Assembly: GCA_040766885.1 (NCBI GenBank)
Contig: JAXGPP010000010.1
Location: 1-64,000, forward strand
Length of the DNA: 64,000 nt
Direction: 5' to 3'
From: JAXGPP01 sp040766885
Lineage (GTDB): Bacteria; Planctomycetota; Planctomycetia; Pirellulales; Thermoguttaceae
A program made the translations under genes and the position numbers. Position 1 is the first letter of the stretch. Each line of letters starts with the position of its first letter. Positions 34,058 through 43,013 of this stretch are shown one piece after another. Below the pieces are notes generated by a model. It ran no database searches and was not told where the DNA came from. It saw only the letters and a list, made by a program, of their open reading frames with translations.

Positions 34058-34951
34058 CTACTTCGCCGCTTCCGCGGCGGCAGGATTGAAAGCGGCCGGA
34101 GCCGGCAACGTGGAGTTTACCCCGTCAGCAGGAATGTCAAGCTTGGCGGTCCAGCCGATACCGTTAAGCACAAGCCGCCGCAAATCTTCATTCCACCAAT
34201 TCCGGTAGTAGTGCGGCATGACGATTCCCAGACCACGGCCGCCGTCGGCGCGGTCGACACCCCAGACAACAGTCTGCTTCGTCGGCGCTTCGGGCGGCAG
34301 CATGGTGCTGGCCAGCGCGGTGACGTTCTTCGCCGGACCATCGGGACCGAAATAGTTGTTCCAGTACGGCTCATCGTCGAACGTGAACTCCTTCCAGCCT
34401 CTCAACACCGGGTGTTCGCCCGCCTCCGGAGTGATCGTCGCCTTGACCACCCGGGCCACGGACTGGTGGTGCTTGCAGCCGGTGGCGAAATAGCCTCCCA
34501 TCCACCGCAGGAGCGGATGGTCGCCGTCATTGGCTACATGTTCGGCGCGCAGACCGGTGGCGTAGTGCACGCACACCAGCCCGCAGCCGCGATCCATCAT
34601 GGCGGCCAGATCGGCCATAATGCGTTCCGGCTCAGGCATCCGTACCGGCGGGAACAAGTCGCCAATGAAGACGATTGAGGCGGTGCCCTCCAGTCTCGCC
34701 GCGCCCGGCCACTCGGTATACACCTCGGCACGAACCGGCGGCATGCCCTCGAGGTGATTGAGACAGTGCTCCATCACGCGCGCACCGGCTTCGACCTCGT
34801 GCGTGCCTGGCGGATGGCTGCTTGGTCCGATCACGATGGCGATCCTCGTAGCCGGCGTATCGGCCGCCACAACGCCCGAAATGCCGGACAATGTCACGAT
34901 CAGCGCCACGCACCCGGCAGCAATGATGCCCAGCAACCGATGCGAACCCAT
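34058..34951 (-). CDS. secreted ThuA-like domain protein
   Basis: A 297-residue protein. The start at 34951 has GAGGAG 7 bases upstream and begins MGSHRLLGIIAAGCVALIVTL, a signal peptide. The ThuA-like fold is recognised from IGPSSHPPGTHEVEAG, MMDRGCGLVCVHYATG and VLRGWKEFTFDDEPYWNNYFG, which include the glutamine-amidotransferase-like Cys/His region and an extended beta end. ThuA was named from trehalose use in rhizobia, but in planctomycetes the domain occurs in many secreted proteins of unknown substrate. The gene diverges from the second GH106-like gene with both promoters carrying TTGACA. Confidence 0.85.
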   Translation of the reverse strand: MGSHRLLGIIAAGCVALIVTLSGISGVVAADTPATRIAIVIGPSSHPPGTHEVEAGARVMEHCLNHLEGMPPVRAEVYTEWPGAARLEGTASIVFIGDLFPPVRMPEPERIMADLAAMMDRGCGLVCVHYATGLRAEHVANDGDHPLLRWMGGYFATGCKHHQSVARVVKATITPEAGEHPVLRGWKEFTFDDEPYWNNYFGPDGPAKNVTALASTMLPPEAPTKQTVVWGVDRADGGRGLGIVMPHYYRNWWNEDLRRLVLNGIGWTAKLDIPADGVNSTLPAPAAFNPAAAEAAK

Positions 34952-34995
34952 GGTGTCACTCCTCAACAAATCGATCTCGCCTACGACACGCCATC

Positions 34996-35025
34996 AGCAT
35001 CCCGCGCGAATGGCCTGAATGTCAA
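34996..35025 (-). promoter_or_regulatory. promoter of the ThuA-like gene
   Basis: On the minus strand TTGACA (35020-35025) is perfect and GATGCT (34996-35001) is a weak -10 at 18-base spacing. It faces the promoter at 35061 on the other strand. Confidence 0.4.
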
Positions 35026-35060
35026 CTCTTTTTCTTGCCAGGAGGCGAGGATCTGGCAGC

Positions 35061-35090
35061 TTGACAGGTGGTCCGGGGCTCAAGTAGGCT
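35061..35090 (+). promoter_or_regulatory. promoter of the second GH106-like gene
   Basis: TTGACA (35061-35066) is perfect, with TAGGCT (35085-35090) at 18-base spacing. Transcription would begin near 35097, so in-frame starts upstream at 35068 are ruled out and the ATG at 35140 is used. Confidence 0.45.
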
Positions 35091-35139
35091 CGCAATCCGG
35101 CGGTGGCCTCGCGATTCGCTCGAAAGAAGGTATCCGATC

Positions 35140-38100
35140 ATGATGAAGCTCCCGGCCCACTCATTTCCCCTTGCCGCGTTGGTCGGGATTGTCCTGCTGT
35201 CGGCCGCCTGGGCCGCCGAGACGCCTTCCGCCCGCAACCTCGACAGTGAAGCAAAGATTGAGAGGGGGTTCCTCGATCCACCGGCGTCGGCGCGCCCGTG
35301 GGTTTATTGGTTCTGGCTCAACGGCAACATCACCAAGGAGGGAATCACCGCCGATCTGGAAGCCATGCAGCGCGTGGGGATTGGCGGCGTGCTGATCATG
35401 GAAGTCGACCAGGGTGCGCCGTTAGGGCCTGTTGACTTCATGGGCCCCCGATGGCGCGAGATGTTCAAGCACGTGGTGGCCGAGGCCGGGCGGTTGGGGC
35501 TTGAAGTCAACATGAACAACGACGCCGGCTGGAACGGCAGCGGCGGGCCGTGGATCAAACCCGAAGAGTCGATGCAGAAGGTGGTATGGAGCGAAACGGC
35601 GGTTACAGGCCCGCAGTCGTTCGAGGCTACGTTGCCGCAGCCCGAGACCGTTGTCGGGTACTATCGCGACATCGCCGTGCTCGCAGTGCCCACACCGGGC
35701 AACTACCGCATCGAGAACATCAAGGTGAAAGCGTGCTACCAGATCGGCCATGTGGGACCGCCTGCGACGGCCGAATTGCCGCCGGAGATGGTCATCCCGC
35801 GCGGCCGGGTCGTGGACCTGACGGGGAAAATGGACGCCCAGGGAAGGCTCACGTGGGATGCCCCCGCGGGCAACTGGACGGTGCTGCGGTTCGGTCACAC
35901 CAGCACCGGCGTCCAGAATGCCCCTGCGCCGGCCAGCGGGCGCGGGCTGGAATGCGACAAGCTCAGCAAGGAAGGGGTCGAGGCCAATTTCAACGGCATG
36001 ATGGCGAAGCTTATCGCCGACGTCGGCCCCGCTGCCGGCAAGGCGCTGGCGGCCACGCACGTCGATAGCTGGGAGAACGGCGCGCAGAACTGGACGGCAA
36101 GGATGCGCGAAGAGTTCCGTGCCCGCCGCGGCTACGATCTGCTCCCTTTTCTGCCCGCCATGACCGGACGCGTGATCGACAGCCTCGAGATCTCGGAGCG
36201 TTTCCTGTGGGACCTGCGGCAGACGATCTCGGAACTGGTCGTCGACCATTACGCGGGACACCTCCACGAACTGGCGCGGCAGCACGGGTTGCGATTCACG
36301 ATCGAAGCCTACGGCAGTCCCTGCGACAACCTGCCCTACGCCGGGCGCTGCGACGAGCCGATGGGCGAGTTCTGGATCGGCGGCGGGGCAATTGAGACCT
36401 GCCGGGGGATGGCGTCGGCCGCGCATCTCTATGGTTTGCCGATCGTCGGTGCGGAAGCATTCACCGCAGGGGACGCGGAGCGGTGGAAGGAGCACCCGGC
36501 CTCGATCAAGGCGCTCGGCGATCGTGCGTTTTGCGAGGGGATCAACCGTTTCGTGTTCCATCGCTATGCGCTGCAGCCATGGGAGGACCGCGAGCCCGGC
36601 ATGACGATGGGCCCGTGGGGCATCCACTACGAGCGGACGCAGACCTGGTGGGAGCAGACGCCCGCCTGGCACGAGTATCTCGCCCGCTGCCAGTTTCTGC
36701 TCCGCCAGGGGCTCTTCGTGGCCGATATCTGCTACCTGCAGCCCGAGGCTTCGCCGCAGGGATTCGAGGAGCACGACCGGCACGGCTACAACTGGGACCA
36801 GTGCACGGCGGAGGTCGTTCTGAATCGCATGACGGTCCGCGAGGGCCGAATCGCGCTGCCCGACGGGATGAGCTACCGGTTGCTGGTGCTTCCGAACGTG
36901 CGGAGCATGACGCCGGGGCTCCTGGCCAAGATCGGCGAACTGGTCAAGGCGGGCGCCACGGTCGTCGGTCCGCGGCCCCTGCGCTCGCCGAGCCTCAGTG
37001 GGCATCCTGAATGCGATCGCGAAGTGGAACGGCTTGCCGCGGCGATCTGGGGCGACGCACCAGGCGACAAGGCGGGGGAACATCGCTTCGGCCAGGGTCG
37101 AGTGGTGTGGGGTCTTTCGCCGGAACAGGTTCTTGCGCAGGCCGGCGTGAAGCCCGATTTCACCAGCCGGCAGCGGCTGCGGTTCATCCATCGCGCTACG
37201 GGAGAGACAGATCTTTATTTCATGTCGAACCCGCAACCGCACGAGCTCACGTCAGTTGCCACGTTCCGTGTCAGCGGCAAGACGCCCGAACTGTGGTGGC
37301 CCGACACCGGGCGGATCGAACGGGCGGCGATGTACCAGGAGCAAGACGGCCGGACGAGCGTGCTGGTGCCGCTCGCGCCCAGTGGCTCGGTGTTTGTGGT
37401 GTTCCGCGACAAGAGCCAGGCGGGCGACTCGCTGGCGGCGATCGCGCGCGACGGCCAAATGCTCTGGAACGCAGCGGCCGACGCGGCACCTCGTGTGATC
37501 GTCAATGAAGCAACCTATGGCGTGCTCGACGATCCGCAGCGGACGCGCGACGTGCGCGAGAAGGTGCAGCGGAAAGTCGATGCGGGGGACTATTCGTTCC
37601 GCGTTTCCGAGCTGGCTGCCGGGGACGATCCGGCGGAAGGCGTGGTGAAGACGCTCATGGTCGAGTACACGATCGACGGCAAGCCGTTCACCGTGAAGGG
37701 GCAGGACAACAGCATCGTTCACCTCACGGCGGAGGCGGTGAAGATCAATATCCAGAAGGCGACCTATGGGGTGCTCGATGATCCGAAACGGACGCGCGAC
37801 GTGCGCGACAAGCTGCAAAGGCTCGTCGATGCGGGAGAGAGCAGCTTCCAGGTCGCCCGGATGGCCGAGGGAGACGATCCGGCCTATCTCGTGGTGAAGA
37901 CGCTGGTGCTGGAGTACACAATCGACGGACGCCCAGTTACGGTGAGCGGCACCGACCCGGAGACGATCGACCTGGCCATGCCGGCGGCGACGGAGCGGAT
38001 CGTAGAGCTGCGGCGCGGCGACGATGGTAGTCTTCGCTTGGATGCCTGGCAGGCGGGCCGGTATTCTCTGGCGACTGCTTCGGGTGGATCGCGGAACGTC

Positions 38101-38697
38101 GAGGTAGCTGCGATTCCGACAGCAGTCGACATTGCCGGGCCTTGGGAACTGAAGTTCGCCGGAGAATCCGCCGCATCAAAATGTCTCAAGCTCAAGAGGC
38201 TTACGTCCTGGAGCGAATTATCAGACCCAACGGCCAAATATTACAGCGGTACGGCAACCTACAGCACCTCGTTCACGGTGCCCCAAGGACTGCTCGGCAA
38301 AGGCCGCCGGCTGGATCTCGACTTGGGCGACGTGCATGTGATGGCCCGCGTAAAGCTCAACGGCAGGGATCTGGGCCTCTTGTGGAAGCCGCCGTTCCGG
38401 GCCGATGTTACCGGCCTGATCGTTGCGGGAGAGAACCGGCTGGAGGTCGAGGTGGTCAATCTGTCGCCGAACCGCATGATCGGCGATGAGCAGCTACCCG
38501 AAGACAGCCAGCGGAATGCCAACGGAACGCTCAAGCAGTGGCCCGGCTGGTTGGCCGAGGGGAAGCCGAGTCCGACGGGGCGGCAGACATTCACCTCGTG
38601 GCGATTGTGGAAGAAGGACGATCCGCTGCTCAAATCGGGCCTGCTCGGCCCGGCGCGAATTGTGGCGGCAGAGTCGGTCGAGTTGGAAGGGCTGTAG
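35140..38697 (+). CDS. secreted GH106-like alpha-L-rhamnosidase with tandem DUF3395-like repeats
   Basis: A 1185-residue protein. It starts MMKLPAHSFPLAALVGIVLL, a signal peptide with AAGAAGG upstream. The catalytic part matches the paralogue at 4459 block for block (ARPWVYWFWLNGN, SGGPWIKPEESMQKVV, ATHVDSWENGAQNW, NRFVFHRYALQPW). The extra insertion of the first protein is absent, but after the SVFVVFRDK segment there are two 83-residue copies beginning ATYGVLDDP, residues about 790-950. These resemble the C-terminal domain of DNAJC11 (DUF3395) as I remember it. The GH2-like C-terminal sandwich follows. Probably extracellular rhamnose release, with the repeats binding a carbohydrate or protein partner. 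Confidence 0.88.
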   Translation: MMKLPAHSFPLAALVGIVLLSAAWAAETPSARNLDSEAKIERGFLDPPASARPWVYWFWLNGNITKEGITADLEAMQRVGIGGVLIMEVDQGAPLGPVDFMGPRWREMFKHVVAEAGRLGLEVNMNNDAGWNGSGGPWIKPEESMQKVVWSETAVTGPQSFEATLPQPETVVGYYRDIAVLAVPTPGNYRIENIKVKACYQIGHVGPPATAELPPEMVIPRGRVVDLTGKMDAQGRLTWDAPAGNWTVLRFGHTSTGVQNAPAPASGRGLECDKLSKEGVEANFNGMMAKLIADVGPAAGKALAATHVDSWENGAQNWTARMREEFRARRGYDLLPFLPAMTGRVIDSLEISERFLWDLRQTISELVVDHYAGHLHELARQHGLRFTIEAYGSPCDNLPYAGRCDEPMGEFWIGGGAIETCRGMASAAHLYGLPIVGAEAFTAGDAERWKEHPASIKALGDRAFCEGINRFVFHRYALQPWEDREPGMTMGPWGIHYERTQTWWEQTPAWHEYLARCQFLLRQGLFVADICYLQPEASPQGFEEHDRHGYNWDQCTAEVVLNRMTVREGRIALPDGMSYRLLVLPNVRSMTPGLLAKIGELVKAGATVVGPRPLRSPSLSGHPECDREVERLAAAIWGDAPGDKAGEHRFGQGRVVWGLSPEQVLAQAGVKPDFTSRQRLRFIHRATGETDLYFMSNPQPHELTSVATFRVSGKTPELWWPDTGRIERAAMYQEQDGRTSVLVPLAPSGSVFVVFRDKSQAGDSLAAIARDGQMLWNAAADAAPRVIVNEATYGVLDDPQRTRDVREKVQRKVDAGDYSFRVSELAAGDDPAEGVVKTLMVEYTIDGKPFTVKGQDNSIVHLTAEAVKINIQKATYGVLDDPKRTRDVRDKLQRLVDAGESSFQVARMAEGDDPAYLVVKTLVLEYTIDGRPVTVSGTDPETIDLAMPAATERIVELRRGDDGSLRLDAWQAGRYSLATASGGSRNVEVAAIPTAVDIAGPWELKFAGESAASKCLKLKRLTSWSELSDPTAKYYSGTATYSTSFTVPQGLLGKGRRLDLDLGDVHVMARVKLNGRDLGLLWKPPFRADVTGLIVAGENRLEVEVVNLSPNRMIGDEQLPEDSQRNANGTLKQWPGWLAEGKPSPTGRQTFTSWRLWKKDDPLLKSGLLGPARIVAAESVELEGL
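37510..37980 (+). repeat. tandem in-frame 249-bp repeat inside the GH106-like gene
   Basis: Two copies start at 37510 and 37759, an in-frame period of 249 bases or 83 residues. Shared words are ATYGVLDDP, TRDVR, VDAG, GDDPA, VVKTL and EYTIDG. The residues are diverged, so this is an old duplication rather than an assembly error. Confidence 0.75.
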
Positions 38698-38907
38698 CGC
38701 ACAAGCATCATCGGCTGTACCTGGCTCGGGCGACACTCGGCGGTCCTAGGATTCAGGAAGAAGAGTGCGGGCAGTTTCACGGTTTTTTTCGCTCCTTGGC
38801 AGCCTCTTGAGTAAGTTCAAGGAGACAGGCTTGAGAGAAGCAGAATAGGCTTTTTTTCACACCGCGGTCACGTTCCGCTGATCTGACAGAGAAGACGAGG
38901 TCCTTAC

Positions 38908-40005
38908 ATGCACGCACGATACATCCTGATTGGCGGTTTCCTGGGAGCGGGCAAGACGACGGCGATCCTCGCAATCGCCCAGAAGCTGTCCGGTCAGGGG
39001 CGCCGCGTGGGCCTGATCACCAACGACCAGAGCATGGGACTCGTCGACACGGCACTGCTGAGTCGGCGAGGCCAGTCGACCGCCGAGGTCACCGGCGGCT
39101 GCTTCTGCTGCAAGTTCAATTCGCTCATTGAAGCGTCGGAGCAACTTTCTCAGCAGAACCGGCCCGATGTATTCATCGCGGAGCCGGTCGGAAGCTGCAC
39201 TGACCTCAAGGCGACGGTAAGCTATCCGCTGCGCCGGCTGTATGGCGACACGTACCGGGTGGCGCCCCTCTGCGTGCTGGTCGATCCCGTCCGTGTCGCC
39301 CGCGTGCTGGGCCTGGATACCGGAAAGGTATTTTCTTCCAAAGTCCAGTATATCTATCGCAAGCAGTTGGAGGAGGCCGAGGCGATCGTCATCAACAAGT
39401 GCGATTTGCTAGAGGATCAGCAGGTCTCGCGACTGGAAGACGCGATACGGCGAGAGTTCCCGGCCAAGAAGGTCCTGCGGATCTCCGCCCGCGAGGGATC
39501 AGGGGTCGATGAATGGCTCGAGTTCCTGATGGCGGGCGAATTGGGCGCCGGCGATGCGATGGAGGTCGACTACGACACCTATGCTGAAGGTGAGGCGCTG
39601 CTGGGCTGGCTTAACGCCACGGTCCAACTCGACAGCGACGCCGATTTCGACGGCAATGCCTATGTACAGGCGGTGGGTGAGGCCATCCGCGCGGCCCTCG
39701 AAGCCGAAGGGGCCGAGCCAGCCCATTTGAAGATGACGCTCATGCCTGAGGGCGTGGGCCGTGATCTGGCGGTGGCCAATCTCGTGCGCAGCGGGCAGCC
39801 ATTGGAGCTGCCGTACAGGCTCTGCGAGCCGCTCACGCGCGGAACGCTCCTGGTCAATCTCCGCGCCGAGGCCGATCCGGCGACCCTGCGGGGGATTGTT
39901 GAGCGGCAATTCCGGTCTTCGGGCGGAATCGACTGCACGATTGAAGACCTCGCCGCCTTCCGTCCTGGCCGTCCGGTGCCGACGCACCGCATGGCTAAGG
40001 CGTAG
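38908..40005 (+). CDS. COG0523 family GTPase (CobW/ZNG1-like metallochaperone)
   Basis: A 365-residue GTPase. The Walker A motif GGFLGAGKTT is at residues 9-18, and the metal-binding GGCFCCKF (CXCC) follows the switch region. VINKCDLLE supplies the NKxD guanine motif. The C-terminal half is a CobW_C-like region. Family members deliver cobalt, zinc or other metals to enzymes, and the CXCC motif holds the metal. GACGAGG lies 7 bases before the ATG. The direct client is unknown; no metal enzyme is adjacent. It converges on dnaA with 49 bases between stops. Confidence 0.9.
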   Translation: MHARYILIGGFLGAGKTTAILAIAQKLSGQGRRVGLITNDQSMGLVDTALLSRRGQSTAEVTGGCFCCKFNSLIEASEQLSQQNRPDVFIAEPVGSCTDLKATVSYPLRRLYGDTYRVAPLCVLVDPVRVARVLGLDTGKVFSSKVQYIYRKQLEEAEAIVINKCDLLEDQQVSRLEDAIRREFPAKKVLRISAREGSGVDEWLEFLMAGELGAGDAMEVDYDTYAEGEALLGWLNATVQLDSDADFDGNAYVQAVGEAIRAALEAEGAEPAHLKMTLMPEGVGRDLAVANLVRSGQPLELPYRLCEPLTRGTLLVNLRAEADPATLRGIVERQFRSSGGIDCTIEDLAAFRPGRPVPTHRMAKA

Positions 40006-40054
40006 GCGCATCGGGCGCCGGCATAGCCTCCGATCGCCCGCGCTCGCGCCGTAA

Positions 40055-41476
40055 TCAACCGACGCGGAGGCATTGCTCCACGTGGCGCAGGGCCTCGTGG
40101 ATGTTTGTGGGCCGATCGGCCAGTTCGACCGACTGGTCGTCGGAGAGCCAGCCGTCGACGCGTTTCTTCGCGGCGGCCACCGTGCTGTGGCTGCGGCGGC
40201 CGAAGTAGTGGCCAATCTCGGTAAGCGCGGCTCGGGTGTACTTCCGCGCCAACCACATGGCCAGCATCCGCGGCTGGCTGACGTTCTTCGCCTTGCGGCC
40301 CGACTGAAGCGTATCGGGTTCCAAGCCGAAGGCGGTGCAGACGGCCTTTTCAATGTCGGCCAGGCGAATCACCCGGCTGCTCTGGCGGACCAGGTCGTCG
40401 AGCGCCTCCTCGGCCATTGCCACGGTCACCGGCTGATGAGTCGCCTGACTGGTGGCCTTAAGCCGGCAGAGCGCGCCCGACAGCTCGCGGGCGTGCTGTG
40501 TGAACCGCTCAGCGATATATCGGCAGACGGCCGGCGGAACCGACACCTCGAGGCGGCGGGCCATCTGTGCAACGATGGCGGTACGCGTTTCGAGATCGGG
40601 CGGCTCGATCGGACAGACCATGCCGCTTTCCAGCCGCGCGGTGAGCTCAGGTCCCAGGTCGCACATCTTGGCGGGCGGCCGGTCGCCAGCCAGCACAAGC
40701 TGGCGTCCCTCGCGCAACAGCGTGTCGATCGTATAGAGCAATTCCATCTGCGTATAGCGCTTGCCGCCGAGGAACTGCAGGTCGTCGATGATCAGCAGAT
40801 CGACGCCGCGGTACTTGCGCCGGAAACTGGGCAACCCGCTGCCGCGGATCGCCTGCAGGAAACCGCTGGCGAACTGTTCGGCGGTGAGATAAACCGCCGA
40901 CCGCCCATGGCGAGAACCGCGGACTGCCGTCCAGATGCCTTCGAGCAAGTGCGACTTGCCGACACCGGTCGGCCCGTAGACCACCAGCGGCGAGACTTCA
41001 CCGGGACGGCGGCACACCATTTCGACGGCCGCGACGGCCAACCGATTGCAGGGGCCGCGGACAAACGATTCCAGGTTGTTGAACCGCCGCCGCGGCGCGC
41101 TGTCGGCCGGTACGGCCTCGCCCGTTGATTGCGCGGCTTGAGCGGAGCCGGGCCGGACGGTGTCATCCGCCCGCTTTCCTCGCGGTGGGCCGCCCAAGGG
41201 CCCCACCGGCACCGAGCGGGGCCGGGTTTGCTCCAGAAGGAACTCCAGCCTGGGACAATGGCCGAGGGCGCCCACGCAGGCGGCTTCGATCTGGCGGCGG
41301 AAACTGCCGCGGAGCCAGTCGAGCAGAAACGGACTGGGCACTCCGATGGTGAGCGTCCCGTCCCGCAGTTCCATACGCGTGCTCGCGCCGAACCACAGAT
41401 CGAACCGCTTCTTGCCGACGCGGTCCGCCAGGGCGGTCCGCAATGCCGACACGATTTCCTTATCGTCCGTGGCCAC
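40055..41476 (-). CDS. dnaA: chromosomal replication initiator DnaA
   Basis: About 473 residues from a GTG at 41476. The N-terminal interaction domain begins EIVSALRTALADRVGKKRFDLWF. The AAA+ domain has Walker A GPTGVGKSH, Walker B LLIIDDLQFLGG and the arginine-sensor region RLESGMVCPIEPPDL. The C-terminal DNA-binding domain ends with EIGHYFGRRSHSTVAAAKKRV, the DnaA signature. DnaA binds DnaA boxes and opens the replication origin. An ATG at 41545 extends the same frame by 23 residues without a ribosome site; the GTG start places the interaction domain at the N-terminus as usual. No dnaN or gyrB is adjacent and there is a strong promoter upstream. Confidence 0.95.
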   Translation of the reverse strand: MATDDKEIVSALRTALADRVGKKRFDLWFGASTRMELRDGTLTIGVPSPFLLDWLRGSFRRQIEAACVGALGHCPRLEFLLEQTRPRSVPVGPLGGPPRGKRADDTVRPGSAQAAQSTGEAVPADSAPRRRFNNLESFVRGPCNRLAVAAVEMVCRRPGEVSPLVVYGPTGVGKSHLLEGIWTAVRGSRHGRSAVYLTAEQFASGFLQAIRGSGLPSFRRKYRGVDLLIIDDLQFLGGKRYTQMELLYTIDTLLREGRQLVLAGDRPPAKMCDLGPELTARLESGMVCPIEPPDLETRTAIVAQMARRLEVSVPPAVCRYIAERFTQHARELSGALCRLKATSQATHQPVTVAMAEEALDDLVRQSSRVIRLADIEKAVCTAFGLEPDTLQSGRKAKNVSQPRMLAMWLARKYTRAALTEIGHYFGRRSHSTVAAAKKRVDGWLSDDQSVELADRPTNIHEALRHVEQCLRVG

Positions 41477-41545
41477 TTCCTGACGCCCCCGGCGCGCACC
41501 CTCCCCCCACAGAGATTCACCGTTTTGCCACCACGATGGCCCCAA

Positions 41546-41937
41546 CCGAGCGGGGCGTGCGGAAGAAGATGCGGCGAGCTTCGACGGCCGCGAGGCCGTC
41601 TGGTCCCGTTGATTGTGTCACCTGAGCACGTGATTTTAGCCCAGCTAGCGTTGCTGTCAAACGGTCCATTTGAGTTGTTAGCGAGTTCCCGGCAGCCATT
41701 TTTCCCGCCGCGCCATAATCCGCGGCAAATCCCGGCTAACCTCCCGCTCGCCGCGTCCTCATCCTCCGCTAACCGCACGACCAGAACACGGGGAAAACAT
41801 GTTCGATCCTCGCCATGATCCTGCCCTAAGGCAACGCACCCGTCCATCGCTAAGTGTCGATCACGACGGGGCGTAGCGGCTTGGTGCCGGTCGTCTTCCG
41901 CGAGAGTCGCCAGCGCGGCTCCGCCATCGACCCACGC
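41546..41937. other. 392-base gap upstream of dnaA, no clear origin
   Basis: The gap holds the dnaA promoter at 41633-41660. A search by eye for TTATCCACA-type DnaA boxes or an AT-rich unwinding element found none, so this is probably not the replication origin. A partial palindrome AACATGTT (about 41798-41805) is unexplained. Confidence 0.5.
41633..41660 (-). promoter_or_regulatory. strong sigma70-type promoter of dnaA
   Basis: On the minus strand TTGACA (41655-41660) is a perfect -35, and TAAAAT (41633-41638) is a five-of-six -10 with a 16-base spacer. Transcription would start near 41626 and give a leader of about 80 or 150 bases depending on the start codon. Confidence 0.7.
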
Positions 41938-42867
41938 TCACGCCGAACGGGCCATCTGCTTGAAATGGCAGACACGCCGGTCCCAGGCATCAAACCCGGC
42001 CGATTCGTACATTGCCATTGCCGGACCGTTCGTCTCGTCGACGGCGACGACGAGTCGCTCGCGGCCCAATTGCGCGGCAAGCCACTTCGCATGCGCGACT
42101 ATGAGTCTTCCCCAACCTCTGCCTCTTGCGCCTTTGACCAAGCCCATATAAGCCAGTTCGAGGTTTCCAAAACCCGGATGATCGGCCAGGAGGAGACACC
42201 CGACATCGTCGGGTCCGCTGCGCACAACCAGTAACAATGCCGGATCAGCCGCGGACACGCCGTATCCCTCCAGCACGTCGTCGATATCGCGGATGCCGTT
42301 CAATGCGGGACAATCGAGCGTGTCTTCGTAGGTTGCCGCCACAACCTGGCGCAATCGCTCGTGTTGCGCCGGTCCACAGGGATCGAAGGTCAATAAATTG
42401 TGCGGAATACTGGAAGGAAATCGATCGGCCGGGCAAACCAGATAAAGTAGTGCGGCGAGGCGATCGAATCCGCATGCTCGAAGCAGCCGCTCGTCATCAT
42501 TCGCCAATCCCTCAACAATCGCGTAGGCCAGCCGCACTGGGTGTCGCGCCAAGCCGTTGAGCACTACGGTCAGCACTCGCTCGGCGGTCGACGGATCCTC
42601 GTCCAGTATGGTCCGCGCGGGGCAGACTGTGGCAGCCCTGCCAGGCTGGAACTGAAATAAACCCGCGGCCACCATCTTTGCGCCGCGCCGCGCGATGATC
42701 AGGCCGTCGCGAGGAATGGCGCCGGACTCAATCCCCGCTCGGGCCGCGGCCACCTGGGCGGCGCGCTGTTCGGGTTCCCACCGGCTGAAAACCAGTTCCA
42801 GCGCGGCCATGTGCTCTGTAGGCGGAGGCGATTCAATCACCAAATCATCAGAAGGCGCAGTAGTCAT
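41938..42867 (-). CDS. GNAT family acetyltransferase, tandem-domain
   Basis: A 309-residue protein with two GNAT-like halves. The C-terminal half is clear: LAYMGLVKGARGRGWGRLIV carries the acetyl-CoA loop (RGRGWG), followed by VAVDETNGPAMAMYESAGFDAW, the usual NxxAxxxYxxxGF. The N-terminal half (residues about 15-150) looks like a degenerate second GNAT. The target amine is unknown. The start at 42867 (MTTAPSDD) lacks a ribosome site; four residues upstream there is another ATG. It lies between dnaA and the PDZ gene. Confidence 0.8.
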   Translation of the reverse strand: MTTAPSDDLVIESPPPTEHMAALELVFSRWEPEQRAAQVAAARAGIESGAIPRDGLIIARRGAKMVAAGLFQFQPGRAATVCPARTILDEDPSTAERVLTVVLNGLARHPVRLAYAIVEGLANDDERLLRACGFDRLAALLYLVCPADRFPSSIPHNLLTFDPCGPAQHERLRQVVAATYEDTLDCPALNGIRDIDDVLEGYGVSAADPALLLVVRSGPDDVGCLLLADHPGFGNLELAYMGLVKGARGRGWGRLIVAHAKWLAAQLGRERLVVAVDETNGPAMAMYESAGFDAWDRRVCHFKQMARSA

Positions 42868-42952
42868 CTGCCGCAGCATAGCAGCGGAAAGCTGAGAGTC
42901 CAGAGGTGAGGAACGCGGATCTGGGGGCCGAGACTGTCGTCTTGCGACTCAC

Positions 42953-42958
42953 TATAAT
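42953..42958 (+). promoter_or_regulatory. perfect -10 box of the PDZ-protein gene
   Basis: TATAAT (42953-42958) lies 55 bases before the start at 43014. No good -35 is visible. Transcription from here would exclude an in-frame start at 42906. Confidence 0.45.
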
Positions 42959-43013
42959 GCAGCCGTGGATCGTTCTTCTCTCGAGTTACTCTCCTGCCGA
43001 TCGCGAGGCTGCC

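Noticed and set aside
41546..41937. Replication origin next to dnaA
   Set aside because: No DnaA-box cluster or AT-rich stretch was found by eye, so dnaA alone is not sufficient evidence.
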